A stretch of DNA of 64,000 bases from Acanthaster planci (taxonomy: Eukaryota > Echinodermata > Asteroidea > Valvatida > Acanthasteridae): contig NW_019091579.1 in assembly GCF_001949145.1 (NCBI RefSeq), positions 136,256-200,255 of the forward strand, written 5' to 3'. The notes under the pieces were generated by a model. That model made no database searches. It had not been told where the DNA came from and saw only the letters and a program-made list of their open reading frames with translations. The first letter of the stretch is position 1, and every line of letters begins with the position of its first letter. The position numbers were made by a program, and so were the translations under genes. Of this stretch, positions 1 to 13,500 are shown in pieces.

Positions 1-1113
1 CTCAAAAATGCAATTTCAAGGGCTTTTACTAAAATTTATAAAAACATTTCTATTTCCTGGTTCCTTTAAACAGAAATACACATTGCTAATTTATCACTTT
101 ACTCCAATATATAATACACAGCAGATATTTATAAATAATTTTGGAAAGTTTTACATTTAACCTGATCAAAAGTATTAACAGTTCATACTCAAATTTGGCA
201 ATTATTCACCAACTGTAAGCCCCAATGAACTAGAGTGTCTTACCCTGCTAATTTTACAATCTGCAATTATTTTATCCAAACCAGGCCTTCAGCTTTTCTC
301 ATTTGATTTCAACAATATTGCCTTGTGTCATTTGTTACGAGATGTACATCAGGCCAACACTGGGCCCATTTAAAAATAACCAACATCTTTGACACAGGGG
401 AGTGAGGAGTTCATGCATCTTCAGATATGAACAGTTACGGAGGCAGAATACTCAACTTTTAATTGCCCCTTTTCCGTGGCAAATTTCTGCAAAAAAAACC
501 TTTCTTAATCTAGCAAGAAACCAACATCAAACTCTTCTTTGATTGATAAAGCAACGGAGTGGCCATCAGGGGCTAGGGGTGCATCCCTCCAAAGAACACT
601 GTCACCCCTTCCGGATCCCCAGTCACCCCAGGGGACATTTGGACAATAACATTATAATTAACTACGAAAACACTGGGACTAATTCACTCACTCTCCATGT
701 AACATCCAGCTCCCACATTTGCCCCCCCCCCCCACAGTGAGAACCCTGGCTATGCTGTAGTTGCCTGGCTCCGAAATCACCAGTCCTCAAAAAAACAACC
801 CTGACAGAATCTATATCCATAGCATCAGGTATTCTTTTTAAGAAAGATGAATATATAGCATATATAGCTGTCCCAAAGATTTAGAGTGCTAAGGTTCTTT
901 ACAAAAACACCTCTCACCCCTTGAGTGGATATCTCATATGGTGCCGCTGAGAATGCTGTCTGACACATAGCTATGGTCACCAGACAGCCCTTCATCAAGT
1001 CCTGCACATTTTTCATTTAATGCACCAACACAAACCAAGATCCAAATATTCCCCCTCCGCCCCCCCAAAAAGAAAGATAGAAATGAAAAATGATTCTGTA
1101 AGTCAGGTTGTTT
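1..1113. other. Downstream flank of copy A, no other gene seen
   Basis: AT-rich sequence with a poly-C run at about 722-734. It begins right after the stop codon of copy A and probably contains its 3' UTR. Only about 25 nt after the stop resemble the same position in copy B. No other coding signal was found. Confidence 0.4.
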
Positions 1114-4100
1114 CTAGCGATACTGATAAATATCCAGCTTGATGCAACACAGTGCACCTAGGCCGTCAGCAAAGTACAGATACAAGTCCCTGTCGTCTGC
1201 CTTCCCCTCCCCGTCTCCTCCTGGGTCTCTCAGGTAGACCGGTAGGAAACTGTGATGGCCCCCACCTATGAACGGATGGATGGCAATGATGTCGCCGTCC
1301 ATGTCAAACCAGTAGAGGCTCTCTCGGTAATACGGACTCGACTCGTGACGGCTGGAGATTGTAGCCGAGACTACAAAGCCCGCTGTGGATGTTAAAGGTG
1401 TACAACACGGATCAAATGTCGTTGGACGTTGTTCATCAGCATTAATGCATCATATACATGAGAACTGGAAAATGCTCAATGTATGGACTTCTTTCAAAGT
1501 AATAACAGTGCAAAAACAGTACTACTAAAGGATTCAAACCAGCAACATACAGTGTAGTGTATTAACAGACCTCATACATAGTCCTAATCGAGAGCCAAAC
1601 TCTCAATATTCCATTCATCATTGCCTGTCAGAATCTCTTTTTGCTTACTAGGCCCTTACGGGAGGATCTGTGCACAATTCAAATATGCTAGCACACTGTG
1701 CTACATGCACATTTACAAATGAACAGATGCCAACACACATACAGGCCACCTTTGACTTGCTCCTGGAATTTTAGTGGCAGCCAAGTATGTTGAGGCATGG
1801 TTATGTAAATATAACATGATTTATTTGGGTGCATGGATAGTTAACTTCAGCTCCCCCCTAGTATATGAAGTTGACACGTTGGTTCTCTTGACTTCAACTA
1901 GGGAACTTCAACAACCTAAAATACAGTCCATCTACCCTCAAATCACGCTTGAGTTGTATGCTATTTGCTTTACCAAGATAATCACTACCTTGATACCCAG
2001 GCTGGTGTACACAAATTAAACTGGCTGTGACTAACTGAGCCCAGTCTTTGGAAACCTATACTATAAAGGCTTTGTTTCTAACCGTTTCAGTGGTACAAGT
2101 GGGCATGTGTATTTGTTCCCCATAAAAAAATTCACAATGATGAAGTAGCAATGAAGTATCCCTGCTGCATATGGAACTTGGAAGGAGGGTGCCCTGTGCT
2201 TTATTTCTAGGGCATGACATATATATTCACACTGTGTTCTCAAGTGTGGTCCAAGACCACGCCGTGGTGTGGTCCAAGACCACGCCGTGGTGTGGTCCAA
2301 GACCACGCCGTGGTGTGGTCCAAGACCACGCTGTGGTGTGGTCCAAGACCACGCTGTGGTGTGGTCCAAGACCACGCTGTGGTGTGGTCCAAGACCACGC
2401 TGTGGTGTCGTCCAAGACCACGCTGTGGTGTGGTCCAAGACCACGCTGTGGTGTGGTCCAAGACCAAGCTGTGGTGTGGTCCAAGACCACGCTGTGGTGT
2501 GGTCCAAGACCAAACTGTGGCGTGGTCCAAGAGTTGTGGGAAAAAGCACAAGCTTTTCAGGTGGGATTTGGACCCACAACTTCTTTCTTTCAAATGATTA
2601 CATGTACTTGCCATTCCCGATGCTGCACAGTGTACTGAACTTGAGTCAGCCACCCAATTCTGGCAAACTTGATAGTCCAACCTGCACTAGTAAGCAGGAA
2701 GTCATGGGTTCAGGTCCAACCCCAGCAAGCTTGGGGTTTTTTTGTCTTGATTTTGTGTTTTTTTCTGGCAATGCTAGGACCAAACTGAAAATACTGAGTG
2801 AGTCTACTCATTAGTGTTGGGGCAAAAGTTAGTCAAAAAATCCAGAAACACACCACAACAATCCAGGTGTTGCTGAGAGTTGGAAGAGCCAAGACAGCTA
2901 TAGAGCTAAAGGTTTGACATTCCTGAAACTACATGAAAGCTGAAAGAAGATCCAATGAAGCTAGATTTTAAATTGAAATGTTTTGTCAGTCAATGTGTAT
3001 AAAATGTAGGCACTTGTAAACAAACATAACAGGAGTTGTACGTTTGTGATTTCTGAAAAAACGAGGTTTGAACATTTACCTTGTTTGCTGAGATAGCATA
3101 GCTCCTTAGGCCTCCCTGGTACCATCACATCCTTCATTTCCAAGACATCTGGCTTCTGCTCCCCTTTGAGAAGGTCACCCTCACTGTGGAAGGTTAAGGA
3201 AAACAAGTTTAACAACAGGCAACTGGCATTCTAGTGGACCACCTGCCAGTGGCATAGCTAGGATGTTACTGGTGGGGGCACAAAGGGGCACCAGCATCTG
3301 GGGGGGGGCAGCAGCTTTCAGTGGTGTGTTTTGGGGGGCATGTAATTGTAAGCCTTGTTCAATATCCATTCCTCCATTTTTTTCAGTAGGGGGGCAGCTG
3401 GGGGGCACCGGGAACCCCTGGCCCCCCATGGCTGCACTACTGCCACCTGCCGAATCTACAGGTTTTATGTTGTGTACCGAGTTCTGCATCTCTGTGGTTG
3501 TACTCTCTAGCAGAAGCATTTATTGCATTGTAATCGATTCTTGTGATGTGATTAATATTCTTCTTTCATGCAACTGACCATCATTTCACCCAATTTGACT
3601 CAAATTTCGAGAGTGAAAGCAGTGAAGTGTATGATAAAATTTTAATTTGATAAAATGCTAACCAAGTTTGCATGAATAAGGCTGGAAGTGAATGCTGAAG
3701 TCTCTCCCAAGCCCATTTCAGGTAAAATATGACCATTTTCCTTACTCCATTTTGTGTCTTCTGAGTAGAAGTACATGATTGTCCATGCCAAGGAAGGTTC
3801 GATTACCCTGTTCAGTCCCGTCAATCCTTGTCATCACTTCATTCGTGCTCAACACCTTGAGGTAGTCTATGGAAACAAATATAATGATAAATTGCATATT
3901 TATAAGTATGAGTGCCTCGGGCAGTTTGCTAATTCCTATTAATAGGTTTGTGGCAGCACCATACAAACATATATCTTCTGTGAGTATGTGTGGTTCTGAA
4001 AAGAAACGGAGGATATCCAACGTTTGAGACGGTATGTTTTGTCTGTCAGGTGACTCCCTCATTTGCAGTTGGATTGCTGGAACTGTCTGTACAAGGACTG

Positions 4101-7100
4101 AGATATATTGCCAAAACACCGGAGGGTGAGAAATTTGTGCTGCAGCTTCCTCTTAAGGAGAGGTGTGGGGTCTTTCTGGAATACGCGACAGTAGTTGGAG
4201 TTGAAGATGTCTGCCACCTTTGTGATCATACTCAGCCTTGTTCATGACAATCATGGTGTTTTCCTTGTCTGCTCGGAGGATATGGATGGACTTATCTTGG
4301 TGGGGTGGTGTGATGGCTGACCGATCTTGTCTTGAGAGGTTGGGCTTGGCTGGCTTGCGTTTCTGGAGGTCTTGTCTGATTTGCAGGCAGATCGCATTGG
4401 CTCTAGTATTGTCGAGATGGCAGAGGGTAGGCTCGGTGCATTGAATGATCTCTTGAAAATGGGGGACCAAGGCAAAGTTCATGCCCAACAATAGAACTTT
4501 CATCTACAGAGAGGGTTCATTGGCCCAGAATAGGTACATGTACGGTGTACTTGGTGAAAGATTTCCTTGGGGGAAGATGGGGTTTGATGTGATTTCAGCT
4601 GGGTTAGGAGCTTTGGGATATAGAAGATCCCATGTGCTGGGTCGGGGGCGGTAGGCGTAGTGATATGGGTGAACCCACTGGATTCCTTGAAGGTATGGTC
4701 ACTGGAGGATGAGGTGAGCTGCTGCATCTTTTCATAATCAGCTGCGGAAACGNNNNNNNNNNNNNNNNNNNNNNNNNNNNNNNNNNNNNNNNNNNNNNNN
4801 NNNNNNNNNNNNNNNNNNNNNNNNNNNNNNNNNNNNNNNNNNNNNNNNNNNNNNNNNNNNNNNNNNNNNNNNNNNNNNNNNNNNNNNNNNNNNNNNNNNN
4901 NNNNNNNNNNNNNNNNNNNNNNNNNNNNNNNNNNNNNNNNNNNNNNNNNNNNNNNNNNNNNNNNNNNNNNNNNNNNNNNNNNNNNNNNNNNNNNNNNNNN
5001 NNNNNNNNNNNNNNNNNNNNNNNNNNNNNNNNNNNNNNNNNNNNNNNNNNNNNNNNNNNNNNNNNNNNNNNNNNNNNNNNNNNNNNNNNNNNNNNNNNNN
5101 NNNNNNNNNNNNNNNNNNNNNNNNNNNNNNNNNNNNNNNNNNNNNNNNNNNNNNNNNNNNNNNNNNNNNNNNNNNNNNNNNNNNNNNNNNNNNNNNNNNN
5201 NNNNNNNNNNNNNNNNNNNNNNNNNNNNNNNNNNNNNNNNNNNNNNNNNNNNNNNNNNNNNNNNNNNNNNNNNNNNNNNNNNNNNNNNNNNNNNNNNNNN
5301 NNNNNNNNNNNNNNNNNNNNNNNNNNNNNNNNNNNNNNNNNNNNNNNNNNNNNNNNNNNNNNNNNNNNNNNNNNNNNNNNNNNNNNNNNNNNNNNNNNNN
5401 NNNNNNNNNNNNNNNNNNNNNNNNNNNNNNNNNNNNNNNNNNNNNNNNNNNNNNNNNNNNNNNNNNNNNNNNNNNNNNNNNNNNNNNNNNNNNNNNNNNN
5501 NNNNNNNNNNNNNNNNNNNNNNNNNNNNNNNNNNNNNNNNNNNNNNNNNNNCCCACTGGATTCCTTGAAGGTATGGTCACTGGAGGATGAGGTGAGCTGC
5601 TGCATCTTTTCATTATCAGCTGCGGAAATGCTGGATTGGAGCTGCTCCTGGGTAGAGGAAATCTGCTTGTCTAATGTTGCAAGGATGGAGTCTCTTGACA
5701 AGAGACAGAGCAAACTATCTGCAGCATACCCTCTGGTTCTTTTCAGCACCAGACATACAAAAGAGATATTTTGGCAGAGTGTTACCACAAACCTATTACT
5801 AAATTTGCCACCTTCACCATGAAAAGTTTCAAAATCTCACCATTGCTGTTGGTCAAGAGAACTTTGTATGGATATAGCTTTTAAGAAGTCATTAAGTTAC
5901 CAACTGGTTCTTTAAAATTTTCTTGGCTGGCATCAAATGAAATTTGACCTTTCTGGACTCTAAACCTCAAGAAAGTGGCACTAATATGAATTCAATCAAA
6001 AGTGCAACACAGCGGTTTTAAACCAGTGCATTTAAACCTGGATCGGAAGCCAGGGATGATGATTGGATGGCATTGTAAATGGACTTACCAGCACTCCCAG
6101 CGGGGAGATTCAACAGAAGTCCGTTGTCATTGGGTGGTGCCATAAATCTGCTGGACCTGAGATGAATGATCACAAGTGGCTTCAGTGTGTTGATGTCCAG
6201 GGCAAACAGGCCCTCTCGCGTTGAGACGTAGACGGTGCCCTTGGCCATGTCCAGCTTCAGTATGCTGGTCAATTCGCTGGACCAAAGCTCTGTCTGTTTC
6301 TCCAGGTCGCAAACTGTGACCCTGGAAGTCAACGTGTGACATTGATGATCACTACAACCCTGATGGACGCAAATGCTCTCCAAGTGGAGTGTTGACACAT
6401 TTATGGCAATGCCAGGTACGCCACACTGGGCTTTATTCACAAGATGCCCCTGTTGGATCATGCTCCCCAAATCCACCTCACTTAGGTCCTGTTCGTTTCA
6501 CATGGATCTAGATCTGGATAAGTGATCCCAACACTGGTTCAATCCATCCACTAGGCAGGTTCTTGTGTCATATAAACCAATGGCTAGATCACTGATCACA
6601 AACCCAGATCTGTATGAAACGAAAAGGCCCATACAGAACACTCTGAAATGGGAAGGAGACTGACAGGTTTGCTACAATCACGGGTACGTTGCTTCGATTT
6701 TTTCATTTTGAAAATCAAGATGACATGAGTTTGTATTCACAATTTTGAAGTAACCCACTAATCTGTTATTTTATTCATTTATATGTCTTTCTGATATGTT
6801 TATTTTCTACTTGATGCAGTTCCTAACAAATAATTACTGTTTTTATATTTGTAATTTTAAATATTTTAATTTCACATGGTTTTACCATCTTCTTATAAAC
6901 TGTAAATTGACTGTAATTTAGTGTTTGGCTGTGAGACTTTTTAGACAAACAATAAATAATAATAAAATAACAAGGATGGTAATCTATAATCTGTCACTAA
7001 GGCAGCAACTTCATTCTCACACTTTTTAATTTCTAGTTCTAGTTAATAAATGTATAATGTCTACAGTAATTGACTGTAATAAAGAAATTCACTTTTACTT

Positions 7101-7503
7101 CAAGATGGCCGCCTTGAGAATAAAGGCCAATACTTGTACTTGCATAATCCTGCCTAATATTGATCAGCCTATGGGAATCCACACATTGAATTCATAAATT
7201 GAGATAAATACTCTACTACATGTATGACAGTATGGAATGACTTTAAGGTAGTACATTGGATAAAGGACAGTAACTTACTTTGTCTTTTCCTTGTTGGTGC
7301 CGATGATTTTATGCCCTTCACAAGACAAAAAATATCTTGCCTTGCTGGCATCTTGCTCTCCTCTGTTAGCAAAAGTCTCAAAGCTGAGAGCGTTGCCCTT
7401 TTCATCAAACATCTTCATCCTTACAAAGTCACAGGAGATAAAATACACAAAGTTTGGGATGCCAGATGCTGTCAGTGAGCAATGCTTAGCTTGGCAGAAC
7501 ACA
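1114..7503 (-). CDS. Copy A exons 16-20, beta-rich C-terminal region
   Basis: Exons 7503-7279, 6321-6089, 3866-3746, 3183-3080 and 1382-1114. The sequence alternates short hydrophobic strands with turns, for example VTVCDLEKQTELWS, GTVYVSTREGLFALDI, ESLYWFDMDGDIIAIHPF and DLYLYFADGLGALCCIKLD. This pattern resembles beta-propeller blades of the PQQ or NHL type; it is an inference. The protein ends DIYQYR, identical in both copies. Intron 17 (6088-3867) holds a decayed Penelope-like element and a run of N, and is over three times longer than intron 17 of copy B (637 nt). An ATTAAA lies 93 nt past the stop, at 1021-1016. Confidence 0.75.
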
Positions 7504-10500
7504 CTGTCAAAGTGAAGCATTCCACACCTGAGGCCACGTTTTGTTTGTTAATACCAATGGGTTGATTTTACCTGGTATCCAGCATACATCTTATGTGGAG
7601 GTCCTTTACAAAGCAGAAATTTATTGTGGTTGACAAATTGGCTGCTGATCTAACTCACCCAAGAGTGGTTTTTCTCAGGGTGTCTTGCATGTAACTTAGT
7701 CTGGAATGAGGTTGATCTCATGTCACTGTGAACCTTACAAAATCAACCTGCAGGAAGCTTGCCATGCACAGTTTTGTTGTGTGTCAAGGCTAAGGAAAAT
7801 GAATGTGAACTATTCTGTTGGAATACGGGGTTTTGTTACTGTTACTCAACAAAAACAGATTCCGTAGCGAATCACTGTGGAACATCTATAGCTGTTTTGA
7901 GCTCCTGATTGTACTTTATCTTACATAAAGTGACTAAGATAAGGTCCTGGTCGTTCCTCAAGATCATTGTCAAAGGCAAAAAGCAGACTGGCTGTAGGGT
8001 TTGGAGCACTCCAGCAGGAGCAGTCACTCGGCAGGTTCCAGCGATTGTGCAGGCTTCCATACCAAATCATACCCATTTCATTAGTCCTTCTGAGGACAGG
8101 CTGGCTGAAACTCTCTGCCGAAGTGCAGTCAATAAACTGTAACAGATAGTTTGGTACCAATTTCAGCAGCTAACAAACAAGTCTGCTGCTTGGGCACACT
8201 TCAGAAAAATGGTGCGCACACTGATTCTGACTTTGTTAACTGATACAAAAATATGCTTGCCTACTTACACACTGAAGTGCATTTTAAAGATTTCAGTTTT
8301 CCCAACCTAACACACAAGCAGTTTGTGGGTATACAATTTAGAGGAAAAATGCAACTTATTTAACTGCAATATTGATAGCCTGAACACACTTCCACCATTC
8401 AGACGATCAGTGATTTTGTATGCTTCACATCATTGGGTCAATTCCTCTGATTGGGCTTGGAAAGCGTCAGTACGTAACAAGACATTTTGTGTAGCAACTT
8501 GTTCTCATGAGGAAATTTCAATCTGCTGTTTCAATTCAGTCCAGGAAACTGCAACCCACTTTTCCCCACCATATCTAACTTGATCAAAGCTAGGGTGGAG
8601 TGGAGATTGCTGTAGTGTATACCTACCACAAATACATCGTGACTCCACATTGTCAGCAAAAGTACAACTGTCGCCTTGCCCACGTACAGAACCTTTTTCA
8701 AGATCATCCGCATCATTAGGATGTTGTGCCGCTCCATCTCCCCTTCAACAAACTTGGCCATTTCCCTCTTGGTGGCCAAGCGATGTTGTGACTCTGGCTG
8801 CCCCATGTTTCCATCAGTCCGTCTGAGTTTCAGAAACCTTGTTACATTCTGTGCATCAAAGACACAATCAGTAACTTCATTAGATAGAATGACCACAAAG
8901 TTAGCGATCAAAAAGGTAAGAAGATGAATTGTTTGTGGAACCACCTGGGAATGGTATTATTTCTAGCTGAAAGGGTAACTTTTGATACATGCATCCAAAT
9001 GCCACCAACACTAATTTGGAAGAGTCGTTTGAACAATTTTGTACGTTTCTTATTGCAAAGCCAATGGCATTTGTCAACTCTCCAAGGTGTGCCCCCTGAT
9101 TGATGTTTATTTTCACAACGGGTCATGCACAGCGGCCAAGTTCAACACACGGTCTGCCCCTACAGACTTCACAGACTTTGTGTGAGTGTGTATAAGTAAA
9201 CGGGGGATGGGCATGTTAGGGCAGCATCAACTGGAGTTAAGTTGGGGCACCCTTTCAATAAAACAACAGTCCTGCCTGTGCACATCACAGCCAGCCACAA
9301 TCCTGGACAAAATTGTTGGGACACTTGGCAATAGCCGTACGCTCTCCATCCCCCACCAGCGCAGACCCATAGACCCAACATTGAAAGGGGGTCTGAGGGT
9401 TGAAGGCCCAACGAGATTTGTTCAGAATTGCAGAGATTGTGTTCACACATCCTCTGTTGCCATGCCATCCCCTGGTTAGACTGATCCCCTGTCATGTAAA
9501 TGATTTCAATGAGAAACGCTCCCCAAAAATTCAGGCACCTCTCAGAGCTGTACCTTTGAGGGAACACATTTGTCATTTCCAATCAAAGGGTCAACAGGGG
9601 TTAAAATCCTGACAGGTGGTTACATGTTGTGACCTTGGGGAGGTCATTTTGCCCGCATGCGCCTCTCTCCTGCCAGCGGCAAATGGGTACTTTTAAGGCC
9701 TGGAGATATGAAGCTGTGTTCAACATGTTTGCACCTGGAAGGGCAGCAATAGGCGAGTAAATTCCCCAGGGAGCTGAGATGGTCTCAGGAATGTTCAGAT
9801 GTGGTGAGCCCCAATTTGTGGGGACATAATACATCAGTGCCTTTGAGTGACAGATACTGTTAAATCACTGCATGTCTTATAAAATTATGATGTCTCTAAA
9901 ACCGCAGAAGCCACAAAGAGAGAATAGTTTGTAACAGTTCCCGTGTACACCTGAATATTTCAAGCTTACACTGCTCCAGCATCTACTGACCTTCTCATGG
10001 AAATCATACTGCCTCCTAACGCAGAAATCAAGGAAGTTGTCAGCTTCCTTCATGAGTCTGGCATCATAACTTGAGTTGATTGCATCGAGTATGCTCTGAA
10101 ATAGACAAAAGGTATAAAAACTACCTCCAAGGATAGAGTAACAGGTCAGCATATCTAATCAACAAAACTGCTGATTTGTGAAAAAAAGTTGTTTGCCTGT
10201 GAAAATTACCTTCTTTCGTTCCTTCAAGACAAGATCTACAATGTTGACTTTGACCCTGGCCAATCCAGCGCGCTGGTAGACGATGGAGATGGCAACTTGT
10301 GACTCCCTCTGGATCCACCTCAAGTTCTCCGGACATTTCTTGCCCGCGACCATTTGGGCATGACTGTCAGCCTCCAATTCGTAGTATCTACTCATGCTGT
10401 TAATTACCAGGGTTGTGACTGTTGATGTCTTGGGGTCAGAGTAAATGATGTTTGATTGTGGGACATTACTATTACAGTCGAAGCTAACCTTGCAAGTAAA

Positions 10501-13500
10501 GCTGTTATCTGTAGTGGGTTCAAAAAAATCAAAGGAGTTTATTTTTACCGACAAAATTTTGAAACGCAGCCAAATGGTAAAATGTTCACCCCTGCCCCCC
10601 ATTTTGAAAAGTTTGCGTCTTTTCTTTGTCAGAACTGGACATCAGCTGCTGGTCACTTTCCTAATGATTTCGTTTGATGATTTGTTGTTTAAAAAGCCTT
10701 CCCCATAGATGTGCCTTTTTAAAAGCACCCAGCAGCAAGTGGTTACGCTTTTCTGACAGTGGGTTTTGCTGTTATGGTGTACACCAACATATATAGCTTT
10801 GAGGATTTTTCTTTTCTTTTTTTAAGAACGTTTTTACAACGTTTCCTGAATGTGCTAGCGGGAAGGTAAAATTAAGTGCCACTGGGCTTATTGAGCATCT
10901 ATTCAGCTTTCATTTACCGGTAACATACCCAGGACGGCTTTCCTTTAGACAAACAGGACGGTTTCATCTTTGGTATCTGACTGGTTGGGATCATTAGACC
11001 AAGAGAGAGTGCCAACTTTGCTACCAATGCATAAAACTGATTCGATGGTCAAAGGAGGAAAACACAATTATCCAATGTAAAGATTAGTCCCACTTGGCCT
11101 TTTAGCAAAGTTATCAATATCTGTTTCTGCATCTCTTGCCAGCCCTGTTGGTCTCACCGTAGTTGTCCCATCGATGGAGCTCATCATTGCAGCATGCGCC
11201 TCCCAGATGAACTTGCCTGGTGAAAAAGGAAGATTCATAAATACGTTAGACAGTTTGCCTATTCAACAACACGCAACATGACTGTGTATTAGCATTTGAT
11301 AATACCCACTGCGTTAACACGCTCTGGCACCTGGATACCAGACAGTTTAATCCATCCCTACTGGTCAAGAGTCTGTGCGTGACGCGGCACGCAGAACATG
11401 CCACATGAACAACTTGCACAAGGAATATACCACAAAATGGACAGGGGTGTGTGGGAAAATGGAAGTAAAACAAAATCATTGGAAATCTATCATATATTGA
11501 CTTTTTTGACTCTCAGACTAAAAGAAGGTACATGTATTTATGAATGGGAATAAATGTGTTTGGCCAGTCTTAAACTAATGATTACACTCAAGAGAATGAA
11601 CGCTGATGATACTCCAGCCTGCGTGCACCCGTTCTCCTGAGCTGGTCTTAACTCCACATTTAAGACCAGCCAAGCACACATTTATTCCCTTATCCATGAA
11701 AACCATTCATTCCATAGAGCTGAACTCCCCTATGAATGAAAAATCAAAGCTCATAGAATAGCTAACTCACTTCATGTCATATAATTTCTCTTATCTTTAA
11801 AACAATTCTCTCATCCAGTATACACGTATATCTCAGTATCAAAATCCCTTGTCAATTGATAGTGGGTCTTTGAAACTCAAAATTTGTTGATTAGTTACAA
11901 TGCCCTAAAAACATGCTTCTTTTTTATTTGATGTATTGGACAGAGGTGTTGTAAAACATATATGGACTGGCTGAATTTGGTCACTGGTGGATGTTTCTGC
12001 TCCCTAATGGCTGTGAGTAATCAGAAAATGGTCCTATTTTGGTCTCCGACAGGACCCTCTTCTGGTCACTCACAGTCACGCAAGGCACATAGATTTCCCC
12101 TTGTCACCTTATTTCCCTCAAGTGACCTCAAGCGCCCAGTTTCCTTACCCAGTGTACGCATCCATGCAGACCTTTGTCATTGGTGGGAGATTCTGCATCA
12201 TGGCACCGGTCAGATGACCTTTAGGGGTCACATGAAGGTCAAGGGTCAATCCCTCAATGTCAGCAATTTGCTTGCGCAAAGTCCTCCTATCATATCAGTA
12301 GTTGAGAAATTAAAAGAAGACCCTATTTGAATGAATACCACAAACTTGTCTTGAATTAAAACAAAACGGGGGTGGTGTATAAAGGCAGGGATTTTTCAAA
12401 GTTCAACTCCTGATTTGGAGACATGGAATTCTGATAACGAGAAAATGTGGATAAAGTATGCACACAGTGGAAGTCCCACTTATTCAAAAGAGAAAAAGGG
12501 AATCAGCCAGTTTGGCATTCAAACAGTGCACATTAAACAAAGTGTGTCCAGAGTTACCGGTCATTTGGGTGCAGGCTATATGCCCAATCAGTGCAGCCCC
12601 ATGCCAGTTCACACATGTGCTCTGATTCTCAAATAATATTGTATGCTTGAATACCAAAACAGGTTCCTTTTTGGTGTAGAAAAAGCGAGTATTTCGTATT
12701 TCAATCTTTGACACATGTTTGATAACTAACAAAATGTGATTTCGTTCATGTGTCTATGACCCAACTCTCTTCACCAGATGATCAAAATGGTCTGGCATCC
12801 ATCTTCTTCATAGCTTTCTGGGCATGGTTGACTCTTGCTAACTCACCCATCAAATCTATATGCAGGCTGCTGCAGCCCTCTTCGCCACACCAATGGTAGA
12901 ACTCGCAGGGGCTCTGAGAACGACTTCCCCAGGGCCGCCTTCCGAGCTGCGATCCATTCCCCGAAGAGCCACCATGGGTGGGGTCTGACTTCAGTTTCCC
13001 TCAGCACAGTGGCAACATTCCCCACCTCCCCCCTCCAGACGTCACCTGGCTCTCCTCTCCAGATATTGCTGCACAAAGTTGGTGATAATGTATTCTATGA
13101 TTTCTGTGTTCTTCAACATTTAATTTTTTTTGGGGGGGGATACTCTTTAATTCAAACAAAGAATGAAAAGGGGCTTTAATGGTTAGGTTGGAACTTCCTG
13201 TCACAGGGTTAAGGTTCAAATCCTGGCATGAGGCATTTGCTGTAACCTTGGCCAAGACAGGGAAAGATGCAAGTGTAGGCCAAGTGACTTGCCCAAGCTC
13301 AATACGTACAGTGTTCTGCATGAGAGGATCAAATTTACCTAGTCAAAGAATGGTGGTACGCAATCTCAGCATCCCTTGCCTCATTAAGCATGGCATGGAC
13401 AAAGGACAGATACAATCCAACAAAGGCACTCTCCGGGCCTTGAAGCTTCTCCAGATTAGCTTTGGCCCCAGTTAGCCAGACTCGATTCCTGTGCAATGAA

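Noticed and set aside
2061-2814. Several overlapping long open frames on both strands with WSKTT/CGPRP or WSWTTP repeats
   Set aside because: They are products of the 23-bp minisatellite, open in several frames; there is no splice or start context.
4604-5788. Frame of 394 residues on the minus strand
   Set aside because: Most of it is the run of N, so the length is artificial. The real ends are part of the decayed element.
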